49,150 nucleotides of DNA from an uncultured Bacteroidales bacterium. Its GTDB lineage: Bacteria; Bacteroidota; Bacteroidia; Bacteroidales; Bacteroidaceae. Location of the stretch: contig CADAJV010000007.1 in NCBI GenBank assembly GCA_902788275.1, forward strand, positions 1-49,150. Reading direction: 5' to 3'. The translations under genes were made by a program, and so were the position numbers. The notes beneath the pieces are model-generated. The model had not been told where the DNA came from, did not search any database, and saw nothing but the letters and a program-made list of their open reading frames with translations. This document shows, one piece after another, positions 35,804 to 44,123 of this stretch (positions are counted from its first letter, which is position 1; each line of letters opens with the position of its first letter).

Positions 35804-37469
35804 CCTACTCCTTATTATAATTATAATGCTCTCCTGCCAGGCCTTCGGCCAGCTCGACAAGAAGGTCGCCCCCTCGCTGGTGAAGATAACGACAGCCAAG
35901 GCAGACGGCAGCAGCATTGGCGAAAGCACAGGCTTTGCCTTGACCATAGGTGAAGGCATTGAGATTGTAAGTCCCTACGGCATCCTCAAGAATGCCAGCA
36001 AGGCCACCGTAGCCGACAGCAAGGGCAAGACCACCCTCGCCCACCGCATTACCGGGGCCAACGACCTCTACGACGTAGCACGCTTCACCATAGAAAAGGC
36101 TGTCATGCCGCCGCTGACCATGGCAGAGCAGAAGCTGACCGCAGGCACCAAGGCAACCATTGTGCAGCCCACCGGCAAGCGCAAGGCCCAGGCCATCGAG
36201 GTCAGCATTGACGAAGCCACCGAGCACAGCGGCCTCACCTACTACACCATCCTCCGCCCCGCCGACAAAGCTCTTATCGGATGCCCCCTGCTCAACCAGA
36301 GCGGCCAGGTGGTAGGAGTCGTCCAGCGCAGCCCCGACAAAGAGGCTGACAAGACCTTCGCCATTGGCATCGAGTTTACCCAGGCTCTCCAGATTGGCAC
36401 CATGTCGGCTGCCGACCCCTCGCTGCAGTCCATCTACATCCCCAAGCAGCTGCCCGCCGAGCGCGAGCAGGCCGCCAGCTACCTCTACCTGCTCACCAAG
36501 AACACCGAGGACACACTCTCCTATCTTGCCAATTTAGGCGATTTCATCGAGAAATTCCCCGATAATTTCTTCGGATACACAGAGCGCGCCGCATACTACA
36601 TAGCCACCAGCCAGTATGCCCTTGCCGAGCGCGACTACACTCAGGCCCTTGAGGCCTGCGAGGACAAGGCCGACATACACCACGCCATGAGCGTAGCCCT
36701 CTACAACCTCTGCCAGCGCAAGTCCTACAGCCAGTACAAGGACTGGGACCTCAACCGCGCCCTCAGCGAGACCGAACAGGCCTACGCCCTCAACCCCACC
36801 CCCCTCTACCTCATGCAGAAAGGCAAGTGCCTCTACGCCCTCAAGCGCTACCGCGAGGCTTACGACACCTACGCCGAGATCAATGCCACGCGCTTCCGCT
36901 CGTCTGAAAACCTCTTCTGTCAGTCGCGCGCCCTTGAGATGGACGGCGGCGACAGCACCCAGGTACTCGCCCTGCTCGACAGTGCAGTGGTGCGCTTCAA
37001 GCGCCCTCTGCAACCCGATGCCGCGCCCTACATACTCTTCCGCGCCAATCAGCACAACCGCTACGGCTACTACAAGGAGGCCGCCCTCGGCTATCAGGAG
37101 TATGAGTCGCTCGTAGGCAGCAACATGCTCAGCGATGTCTTCTTCTATAATAAGGAACAGGTCGAGCTCAAGGCTCGCCTCTACCCCCAGGCGCTCAACG
37201 ATATTGAGAAAGCCCTGGCCATCAAGCCCAATGAGTACGTCTATCTTATAGAGAAAGCCCTTATCGAGACCCGCACAGGCCATTTTGAAGAAGCCATCTA
37301 CACAGCTACTCAGGCGCAGAAAGTCGATCCCAACGACCCAGACTCTTACAAACTCATCGGTATCTCCCAGAGCGAGCTGGGCCGCAAGGCCGAGGCACGC
37401 CAGAACCTGCAGCGCGCCTATGAGCTCGGCGACCCGCAGGCTCAGGAGTGGCTGAATAGTATGAAATAA
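35787..37469 (+). CDS. Exported degenerate trypsin-like domain fused to TPR repeats
   Basis: A 560-residue protein with a signal or lipoprotein-like N-terminus (MTRKISLLLIIIIMLSCQAF). Residues about 25-210 read like a trypsin/HtrA fold: IVSPYGIL where V-T-N-x-H-V is expected, YDVARF at the Asp position, and IGCPLLNQSGQVVGVVQ where NSGGPLLN is expected. The His and Ser positions are replaced, so protease activity is unlikely. From about residue 240 on there are tetratricopeptide repeats, clearest in the last 100 residues. Probably an envelope scaffold. It overlaps recN by 17 bases. Confidence 0.8.
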   Translation: MTRKISLLLIIIIMLSCQAFGQLDKKVAPSLVKITTAKADGSSIGESTGFALTIGEGIEIVSPYGILKNASKATVADSKGKTTLAHRITGANDLYDVARFTIEKAVMPPLTMAEQKLTAGTKATIVQPTGKRKAQAIEVSIDEATEHSGLTYYTILRPADKALIGCPLLNQSGQVVGVVQRSPDKEADKTFAIGIEFTQALQIGTMSAADPSLQSIYIPKQLPAEREQAASYLYLLTKNTEDTLSYLANLGDFIEKFPDNFFGYTERAAYYIATSQYALAERDYTQALEACEDKADIHHAMSVALYNLCQRKSYSQYKDWDLNRALSETEQAYALNPTPLYLMQKGKCLYALKRYREAYDTYAEINATRFRSSENLFCQSRALEMDGGDSTQVLALLDSAVVRFKRPLQPDAAPYILFRANQHNRYGYYKEAALGYQEYESLVGSNMLSDVFFYNKEQVELKARLYPQALNDIEKALAIKPNEYVYLIEKALIETRTGHFEEAIYTATQAQKVDPNDPDSYKLIGISQSELGRKAEARQNLQRAYELGDPQAQEWLNSMK

Positions 37470-37485
37470 ACGGTTAGCGTTCAGC

Positions 37486-37805
37486 GGCTTTGCGACTATG
37501 TGACTTTGCGGCTTTGCGACTTTGTGACTTTGCGGCTTTGCGACTATGTGACTTTGCAGCTTTGCGACTATGTGACTTTGCAGCTTTGCGACTATGTGAC
37601 TTTGCGGCTTTGCGACTATGTGACTTTGCGGCTTTGCGACTTTGCGACTTTGCGACTTTGCGACTATGTGACTTTGCGGCTTTGCGACTTTGCGACTATG
37701 TGACTTTGTGACTTTGCGACTATGTGACTTTGTGACTTTGCGACTATGTGACTTTGCAGCTTTGCGGCTTTGCGGCTTTGCGACTTTGCGACTTTGCGAC
37801 TATGA
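37486..37805. repeat. Octamer tandem array running into the dus start codon
   Basis: About 40 copies of an 8-bp unit (CTTTGCGG, CTTTGCGA, CTATGTGA, CTTTGTGA, CTTTGCAG variants) occur in tandem. Because 8 is not a multiple of 3 the pattern repeats in frame every 24 bp, and all three plus-strand frames stay open for most of it. The last unit, CTATGAAG, supplies the ATG (37802-37804) of the downstream gene. Confidence 0.9.
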
Positions 37806-38845
37806 AGATAGGTACCCTTGACCTCGGCCCACGTCCCGTACTCCTTGCCCCCATGGAGGATGTGACTGATATTGGCTTCCGGCTGCTGTGCAGGCAGATG
37901 GGAGCCAGCATGGTCTATAGCGAGTTCGTCAGCAGCGACGCCCTGGTGCGCAACGTCAACAGCACGCTCCAGAAACTCACCGTCAGCCCCGAGGAGCGCC
38001 CCGTGGCCATACAGATTTACGGCAAGTATCCCGACGCCATGGCCGAAGCTGCCCGCATAGTAGTTGACACCGCCCATCCCGATGTGCTTGACCTCAACTT
38101 TGGGTGCCCCGTCAAGCGCGTGGCCGTCAAGGGTGCTGGTGCCGGCTTGCTGCGCGACATCCCGCTGATGCTGGAGATTGCGCGCCGCGTGGTGGAGGCC
38201 GTTGATGTGCCCGTCACCGCCAAGACGCGCCTCGGCTGGGACTGCAACAACATCATCATCGGCGACCTGGCCGAGCAGCTGCAAGACCAGGGCATCCAAG
38301 CCCTCACCATCCACGGCCGCACCCGCAGCCAAATGTACACCGGCAATGCCAACTGGGAGCCCATCGCCCAGGTCAAGCGCAATCCGCGCATCCATATACC
38401 CATCATCGGCAACGGCGACATCGACAGTGCCGGGAAGGCAGTAGATGCCTTCGACAACCTTGGCGTGGACGCCATCATGGTGGGGCGTGCCACCTTCGGC
38501 CGTCCCTGGATATTCAAGGAGATACACGATGCCCTCTTCCCCGACGCCCCCATCGACACCACGGGCATCATCAACAGCCCTCACCCTCCGATGTCAACCG
38601 ACTGGAAGCTCGACGCCCTCAAGCAGCAGGTGCTCACCAGCATCAGCCATGTCCGCGCCCCCAAGGCTGCCGACGAGCGCGACCGCGAGCACCGTGGCAT
38701 CCTCCACTCGCGCCGTCACATAGCCAATAGCCCCATCTTCAAGGGCATCCCCAATTTCCGCGAGCGCCGCATAGCCATGCTGCGCGCCGAGACAGCCGAC
38801 GAGCTCTTCTCACTCATGGAGGAAGCCCGTCCGCTGATACAATAG
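37802..38845 (+). CDS. tRNA-dihydrouridine synthase
   Basis: A 347-residue FMN enzyme reducing uridines in the tRNA D-loop. The N-terminal FMN motif is VLLAPMEDVTDIGFRL. The catalytic Cys lies in LDLNFGCPVKRV, with KTRLGWD, TIHGRTRSQMYTGNANW and GNGDIDS following. It is a Dus family member, closest to DusB by motif. The ATG lies in the last unit of an octamer array. In-frame ATGs within the array (for example 37748) could give N-terminal extensions. It is separated from the TPR gene only by the array. Confidence 0.93.
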   Translation: MKIGTLDLGPRPVLLAPMEDVTDIGFRLLCRQMGASMVYSEFVSSDALVRNVNSTLQKLTVSPEERPVAIQIYGKYPDAMAEAARIVVDTAHPDVLDLNFGCPVKRVAVKGAGAGLLRDIPLMLEIARRVVEAVDVPVTAKTRLGWDCNNIIIGDLAEQLQDQGIQALTIHGRTRSQMYTGNANWEPIAQVKRNPRIHIPIIGNGDIDSAGKAVDAFDNLGVDAIMVGRATFGRPWIFKEIHDALFPDAPIDTTGIINSPHPPMSTDWKLDALKQQVLTSISHVRAPKAADERDREHRGILHSRRHIANSPIFKGIPNFRERRIAMLRAETADELFSLMEEARPLIQ

Positions 38846-38875
38846 ACTAAAAGACCAAAACCCCCTCTTTAGTAA

Positions 38876-39124
38876 ACCGCACTACCTTACAACAACAACG
38901 TGATAAACGCAGGCGACCAATACCTGCTATTATTCTGGGATGGCAAACAGTGGGCAACATGCGGAGAAAAGACCGCCGAATATGAATATCTCTTGTTCGA
39001 CAATATCCCTGCCAACAGACTCTATTGGCTCCGTGACATAACAAAAGGACAAGAGGAACTGCCTTTCCTCCTCACACCTTCAGGGCAACAGCGATTTATA
39101 TATCCTGATGTGATACGGGATTAA
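38876..39124 (+). pseudogene. C-terminal fragment of a larger surface protein
   Basis: An open frame (stop at 38873-38875 before it) encodes PYNNNV, then LLLFWDGKQWATCGEKTAEY and YWLRDITKG. This text resembles, as I recall, the C-terminal end of large Bacteroidetes transglutaminase/discoidin-type secreted proteins (PYNN..., YELLYWD-GW, LRN-TKGKEE). Recognisable sequence begins before the only available start (GTG at 38900), so the 5' part is missing. Probably a decayed remnant. Family assignment from memory only. Confidence 0.5.
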
Positions 39125-39430
39125 CATAATATGGGCAACGTTCTATTACATACCTGTTTTTAGTGCGCTTTTTGTCGCTGTTAAGTCGCGGTTAGATTTT
39201 TTTAGCACGCGATAATATTTTGTAAGGTAGCCCTTAAAGTTGTTAAGGGCTCTTTTTTGCGTGGGAAAAACTGTGGCATGGCTTGAATGGTTTTGGGGAG
39301 CTAACAGTAGGGAGGCACTAAAAAGTAGCCGGAAAGTAGCGCGACCTTTCGTGGCATAAACATATTTACCTGTTGATAATGTTGCGATTAAGTTCGCGCT
39401 ATTTTTTTTGAAAAAGTAGCCTCGTGACAA
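39125..39430. other. AT-rich non-coding stretch with a terminator
   Basis: No supported gene. It contains the terminator at 39229-39258 and otherwise degenerate AT-rich sequence. A 94-codon minus-strand frame (39146-39430) has no recognisable features. Confidence 0.4.
39229..39258 (+). terminator. Intrinsic terminator
   Basis: A perfect 9-bp stem AGCCCTTAA/TTAAGGGCT (39229-39237 with 39243-39251, loop AGTTG) is followed by CTTTTTTG. It ends the dus/fragment transcript. Confidence 0.85.
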
Positions 39431-39436
39431 AGGTCA

Positions 39437-39444
39437 TACATTTG
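39437..39444 (+). promoter_or_regulatory. -7 element of a small ORF
   Basis: TACATTTG (perfect TAnnTTTG), 18 bases before the ATG at 39463. Confidence 0.45.
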
Positions 39445-39462
39445 CAACCAAAATTACTGAAA

Positions 39463-39609
39463 ATGAAAAGAAAAACAAAGAAAAGTAACCAAAAGAAAAT
39501 AAAAGAAGGGGACATAGTCGTAGAATTCTACGCCTATGTCAACAACAACAAAACAACACATGCGCGAGAGATTTTTATGAAAAAAGAAATAATCGCTGGC
39601 ATTCCTTGA
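39463..39609 (+). CDS. Small hypothetical lysine-rich protein
   Basis: 48 residues, starting MKRKTKKSNQKKIKEGDIVV and ending with a cluster FMKKEIIAGIP. The N-terminus is strongly basic. No domain is recognised. A perfect -7 element with the usual leader length supports expression. The stop is 21 bases from the convergent TlpA gene end. It could be a by-product of AT-rich sequence. Confidence 0.4.
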   Translation: MKRKTKKSNQKKIKEGDIVVEFYAYVNNNKTTHAREIFMKKEIIAGIP

Positions 39610-39630
39610 AGAATTCCAGCGGTCATGTTT

Positions 39631-40725
39631 TCATTTCTCAAAGATAGCAGCTAAAATATCCGCCAACTTCCCATCAATTGTATAACCAAGCGAACGACGG
39701 GCAATGATGGTGCCATCGGGAGCAAAAAGGATCATCTCGGGAATGGCCCTAATATCATAAGTGTCGGTGGCAATCTTCTGCGAGTTGATAATTTGCGGAT
39801 AGGGTACCTTATCTTCATCTATGGCTTTGAGACTAGCATCCGGTTTGTCCCAACAAGCAATGCCTATGACTTGCAGGCCACGTTTGTGATATTTGTTATA
39901 TGCTTCAATAATATTTGGTATTTCTGCTCGACAAGAACCACACCATGAGGACCAGAAGTCAACAAGCACATATTGTCCACGACCTACGTAGTCTGACAGA
40001 CGAGTAGTCTTGCCATCATATTCTACAGCAAAGTCAACAAAATGTGTTCCTATACTTGTATCTGGAGTGGTCGCCATCTTGTTTTTCATCTTTTCAAGGT
40101 CTTCTATAAATCTTGGTCGGATACGGTTAAAATTAGGTAATCCATTTTTCAGTTGTGTATATAAATCAACCCATGTGGCGGGTTTTAAATAATATCGCCC
40201 GTAATTAAAGAGAAGATCTAAGCCATATAAGTCATTAATGTGACGAGTGATGTATTTCTGGCACACATCAGCTTTTGCGGCGAAAAAGTCTGAGAGCGGT
40301 TGCTCGTCTAATTGAACGACATCTTCCATTTCTTGGCGAAAGCCTTTAATATCTTCACAAATAGGTGTACCACTGATAAAGAGACAACCATTTTCCGGAT
40401 TATTTCCTTCTATATGGGTTGTGCCATCTGCAAGGAAAAGGTCCCACAAAGAAACAGCACTGGAAGGAATGCTGCTGTCTTCGTTGTTTTTTTCACTGAC
40501 CAAGTTGCACCATGCGATTTCAGGGAGATTTCCTTCTATGGGAATAATCTCCCCTTTTACAACATTTACGGAGTCTATTATCTTATCATACGCCACATCA
40601 TTAATTTTCAAGGTCCCCGTAAACTCTGGCATACCGATGTTTCCTTCTAAACGATAATGGATTTGTCCTTGCCCTGCTACCGCAAAGAGGGTTAATAGGC
40701 TGCCGATGAGGAATTGTTTTTTCAT
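39631..40725 (-). CDS. Exported DUF4369-TlpA thioredoxin-like protein (WCGSC)
   Basis: A 364-residue periplasmic thiol-disulfide protein. The signal peptide is MKKQFLIGSLLTLFAVAGQG, followed by a DUF4369-like beta region (GNIGMPEFTGTLKINDV) and a helical linker. The TlpA thioredoxin domain has C262/C265 in FWSSWCGSCRAEIP and the cis-Pro in IRAIPEMILF. It has the same architecture as 8766-9803 but a different CXXC dipeptide, so the redox potential may differ. The promoter at 40753-40760 is divergent to the outer-membrane barrel gene. Confidence 0.92.
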   Translation of the reverse strand: MKKQFLIGSLLTLFAVAGQGQIHYRLEGNIGMPEFTGTLKINDVAYDKIIDSVNVVKGEIIPIEGNLPEIAWCNLVSEKNNEDSSIPSSAVSLWDLFLADGTTHIEGNNPENGCLFISGTPICEDIKGFRQEMEDVVQLDEQPLSDFFAAKADVCQKYITRHINDLYGLDLLFNYGRYYLKPATWVDLYTQLKNGLPNFNRIRPRFIEDLEKMKNKMATTPDTSIGTHFVDFAVEYDGKTTRLSDYVGRGQYVLVDFWSSWCGSCRAEIPNIIEAYNKYHKRGLQVIGIACWDKPDASLKAIDEDKVPYPQIINSQKIATDTYDIRAIPEMILFAPDGTIIARRSLGYTIDGKLADILAAIFEK

Positions 40726-40752
40726 ATGACTTGCTATTTATATTTTTGTTCG

Positions 40753-40760
40753 CAAAGATA
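40753..40760 (-). promoter_or_regulatory. -7 element of the WCGSC TlpA gene
   Basis: The minus strand reads TATCTTTG (perfect TAnnTTTG), 27 bases before the ATG at 40725. Confidence 0.6.
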
Positions 40761-40894
40761 GGGGCTATTTCTGACAAAATCGACTCGAAAACAGTTAAAT
40801 TATGTAAACAACAGGGGGGGGCGCTAAATTATGTTAATCAAGAAGATAAACCATCTGTTTTTCTTAACTTCGCATCAAAATATGGTAAAGAAAA

Positions 40895-43735
40895 ATGATG
40901 ATGAGATTTTTTCATACGGTTTTACTATTGCTCATATCTATATGTGTTTATGCAAGTGGTGATATACTTGTTGGGCGTATTATTGACAAAGACACAGGAG
41001 AACCTATTCCTGATGTTTCATTTTCTGTAGAAGGGAAAAATGCTATGGGAGGAACCGTTACTATGAGATACGCGAACAACAGAACAGACTCTTTAGGAAG
41101 ATTTAAGATATATACAGTTTTGGGCGAGACAACGATTACCTTTTCATATATAGGTTATCACGATGCCAAATATACGAGGATGGGTGGAGCCGACACTACA
41201 CATGTTGATATAGGTGACGTTAAGATGCGTATGGATGCGTTACTCTTAAAGTCGGTTACTGTTAAGGCTAAGCGTAAGCAATTTTATATGCGTGGCGATA
41301 CGGTGATATATGACCCTCAAGCATTCAATTTAAAAAGCGGTGATCGTATTGCAAAACTCATAAGTCGATTGCCTGGTGTTACCGTTGATGAGTTTGGCAG
41401 CCTAAGTTGGCTCGGCAATCCAGTCAGGATGATACTTAATGGCAGGGAAAATCCGATTGCATCTACTTTTCTTTCACAAGTAGATGCGGAAGCTGTGGAG
41501 AACATTAAAGTCTATAATAAAAGTACTGACAACTGGGGCGATACTTTAGGTGTTAATGAATATTATAAGGTACTTGATGTTCGCATCAAGCCTTCATGGA
41601 TGGAACGATGGTATGGTGAGACTGGTGTATCTGGTCAGACAAATCGCTACTACGGCATGCTTGGTACAGCTTATAGCTTATCAGACAAAGTACCTATGCA
41701 GGTCGGCATAAGCATGAGTGATGGTGACGGGGTATATGATGTCTCACGCTATAGTAAAGAGAGAATTCAGCGCGATAAGACTACCATAGTTCGTTCACAG
41801 CAATTACGGGTAGATTACGGTCAACAGCCTGTTATATACACAGGCAAAAAATCTTTACGAGCCAAAGCCTATATTGATCATTCAGACAAGCGCAAACACA
41901 GCGAATCTAATTCGGAGGAGTATCTGTCGGATGGCGAGATAAAATACAAAGAAAGTACATCTTCTTCTTACCGTCATAATCTGCAAATAACCCCATTGAA
42001 TTTTATTTTTCAACGGCATAAGCATCAGGGTATTAATTGGACGGCAGAAGGACAAATAACATTTTATAAAAGGCAAACAGATTTATCCTCGGCGGAAGCT
42101 ACTTTTAAGGATAATCCTTATGAGCTTGAAAATCATCCTTTAAACAAACTGCTTATATCAGACAACGCCCTTGCAGATATTGCCCTAAATAGCAATATGG
42201 AGAAACGACACATAAATTCTCATACACTCAATAGCTATGCAGAATTTACTCTGTCAATTCCTCTGGATAGCAAATTAAGGTTTAATTCTTCTTTGTTTAC
42301 AAAGTATGATAGTAATTCTGAAAAAGATTATTCTACTCGTATTACAAATTATTATGTTCTCACTAAACCTCTTTCTCAAATAGACCGCCAGTATTCTTCT
42401 ACACCATCGCACGATTTCCAATATTCTCTTGAAACAGGACTAACTAAAAATACCGGTGATTTTAATTTTAATATTTCTTACATTAATTCTCTGCAAAATA
42501 GTAGTATCAAAAAAGCTCGTTATCGCCTCCTGCAAGATGATAGTATAAAAAGAAGTTTTTTGCACGAGTTCGATTATGCAGAGGACATACCGATAGAAAT
42601 GTATGAATATGACTGGAGTAATAGCAAATATAAAAACCAGACAGATTTGGGAAATGAAGTACAATTGTCTTCTTTTTTAAGAAAGGGAAAACACGAGGAT
42701 GAAGTGACTGTCAGGATGAGTATCTCCTCAAAATACTTATACCAGCGTATGCATTATAGGCGTGGAATTAAGATAGACACAATAGCCCACCGTGATGTCT
42801 TGTTGCCAAATGTGGATATGAAAATTTCTAAGGCTTTCAATGGCAAACTGACAGTCGCTCTTCAGAGTTCTTTTAACAAATCGGCAACTGATTTCGAGCA
42901 CACTATTGGCTATACAGATGATACAAATCCACTCTACATAGTACAAGGAAATCCAAAGTTGCGTAATTACGCTATTCTGAGTAATGGTTTCCAATCTTTT
43001 TTAAATCTACCAGAGAAGCAAATAATGGCATCTCTTTTTGTGGCGTTGACACAAATATACGATGGTCTTGCGTCGAAAGTATATTACAATTCTCAAACAG
43101 GCAGCTACCGCGAGAGATATGACAATGCGCCTGGTGGACATGCATGGAGCGTGAGAGGAACTTTCGATTTGAGGTTATCTCCTAAGGCCAACTTGAAAGT
43201 TATGCCATATTACCAGTTTCAAAAGAATTACAGATATCTTACTATTAAAGAAGATAATCCCGAATACGTGCTAAACACACAGCGTCTCCATAATCTGACT
43301 AATGATATAAATCTTCGATGGTACAATGATATCTGCGAGCTGAAACTATTTGCCAACATTTCGCTGCGTAAGTACAACAATACAGAGGGGGCGTACTCTC
43401 ACTATACTTACTTTGATTATAATATAGGTATGGGAAGCAGCGTGGAGGTTTGCCCAACGGTAACAGCAGGGCTGGATGTCTCCCTTAATGGAAAAAACGG
43501 CTACCTGCAGGCTGATATGAATAAGGACCGCTGGCTCATGGATGCCTCTATAGCCATCCGTATGCTCAGGGGCAAGGGCACTCTCACCCTCTCCGCCATC
43601 GACATCCTGCGCCAGCAAACCCACCGCAGCTACAACGTCACGGCTTCCTCCCGCTCCGAAACACGCACCTACGGCCTCACCGACTATTACATGCTCTCTT
43701 TCAGCTACATGTTTGGCAAACCGAAAGGACAGTAG
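40895..43735 (+). CDS. Outer-membrane beta-barrel protein with N-terminal CarboxypepD_reg domain
   Basis: A 946-residue protein with a signal peptide (RFFHTVLLLLISICVYAS). Residues about 24-120 are a CarboxypepD_reg-like beta sandwich (GRIIDKDTGEPIPDVSFSVE, then TITFSYIGY). A plug-like segment follows (ISRLPGVTVDEFGSLSWLGN, NPVRMILNGRENP), then a long barrel with alternating aromatic strands ending YMLSFSYMFGKP. It is of the TonB-receptor-like OMP_b-brl type. No TonB box or SusD partner is visible. Codon use is AT-rich for about 2.5 kb, then abruptly GC-rich in the last 200-300 bases. The start may be any of three consecutive Met codons. Confidence 0.88.
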   Translation: MMMRFFHTVLLLLISICVYASGDILVGRIIDKDTGEPIPDVSFSVEGKNAMGGTVTMRYANNRTDSLGRFKIYTVLGETTITFSYIGYHDAKYTRMGGADTTHVDIGDVKMRMDALLLKSVTVKAKRKQFYMRGDTVIYDPQAFNLKSGDRIAKLISRLPGVTVDEFGSLSWLGNPVRMILNGRENPIASTFLSQVDAEAVENIKVYNKSTDNWGDTLGVNEYYKVLDVRIKPSWMERWYGETGVSGQTNRYYGMLGTAYSLSDKVPMQVGISMSDGDGVYDVSRYSKERIQRDKTTIVRSQQLRVDYGQQPVIYTGKKSLRAKAYIDHSDKRKHSESNSEEYLSDGEIKYKESTSSSYRHNLQITPLNFIFQRHKHQGINWTAEGQITFYKRQTDLSSAEATFKDNPYELENHPLNKLLISDNALADIALNSNMEKRHINSHTLNSYAEFTLSIPLDSKLRFNSSLFTKYDSNSEKDYSTRITNYYVLTKPLSQIDRQYSSTPSHDFQYSLETGLTKNTGDFNFNISYINSLQNSSIKKARYRLLQDDSIKRSFLHEFDYAEDIPIEMYEYDWSNSKYKNQTDLGNEVQLSSFLRKGKHEDEVTVRMSISSKYLYQRMHYRRGIKIDTIAHRDVLLPNVDMKISKAFNGKLTVALQSSFNKSATDFEHTIGYTDDTNPLYIVQGNPKLRNYAILSNGFQSFLNLPEKQIMASLFVALTQIYDGLASKVYYNSQTGSYRERYDNAPGGHAWSVRGTFDLRLSPKANLKVMPYYQFQKNYRYLTIKEDNPEYVLNTQRLHNLTNDINLRWYNDICELKLFANISLRKYNNTEGAYSHYTYFDYNIGMGSSVEVCPTVTAGLDVSLNGKNGYLQADMNKDRWLMDASIAIRMLRGKGTLTLSAIDILRQQTHRSYNVTASSRSETRTYGLTDYYMLSFSYMFGKPKGQ

Positions 43736-43755
43736 TAAAACTTTGTACAATGTAA

Positions 43756-43959
43756 TTAACCCTTATAAATTAAAACAAAATGAAAACGAAGATTATCAGA
43801 CGCATAAACAATTGCTTCTTCAAAAAGGTCAATAACATATAGATATATGTTTGTTGAATAACAAAACTCTTGTAATGCCTGAAGTCGAGTTTCTGCCTTC
43901 TCTTTTTCTTCCTTAGAAAAAAAGAGTCCGTTACGTATGTTCCTTTCTTTATCTGCCAT
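43756..43959 (-). CDS. Small hypothetical protein
   Basis: 67 residues starting MADKERNIRNGLFFSKEEKE, with an amphipathic helix (KAETRLQALQEFCYSTNIYL). No family is recognised. A perfect TACCTTTG promoter element (43981-43988) ends 21 bases upstream of the ATG, the same distance as for well-supported genes in this window. It is convergent with the barrel gene. Confidence 0.45.
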   Translation of the reverse strand: MADKERNIRNGLFFSKEEKEKAETRLQALQEFCYSTNIYLYVIDLFEEAIVYASDNLRFHFVLIYKG

Positions 43960-43980
43960 ATCTTTTAAGAAATCACATTG

Positions 43981-43988
43981 CAAAGGTA
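43981..43988 (-). promoter_or_regulatory. -7 element of the small minus-strand ORF
   Basis: The minus strand reads TACCTTTG (perfect TAnnTTTG). Confidence 0.45.
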
Positions 43989-44087
43989 ATCCAATTTCCT
44001 ACATATCACATGACCCAATTGGGTGAAAAACAGCAGAATTTTACAGAAAATGACCCTGCTTTTTCATTAATAATAACGAGTTTTGTT

Positions 44088-44095
44088 TATTTTTG
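44088..44095 (+). promoter_or_regulatory. -7 element of the tandem lipoprotein unit
   Basis: TATTTTTG (perfect TAnnTTTG), 28 bases before the ATG at 44124. It excludes the longer frame from 44010. Confidence 0.6.
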
Positions 44096-44123
44096 CATGT
44101 GTAAACTCATAAGAATCACAGCC

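Noticed and set aside
37490-37711. Open frames of 67-73 residues inside the octamer array
   Set aside because: An 8-bp repeat with no stop triplets is open in all frames. The translation is a trivial LRLCDFAA-type repeat.
37486-37805. CRISPR array
   Set aside because: Units are 8 bp, contiguous, without unique spacers, and no cas genes are nearby.
39146-39430. A 94-residue minus-strand frame
   Set aside because: It crosses a strong terminator and its predicted protein shows no features. AT-rich chance frame.
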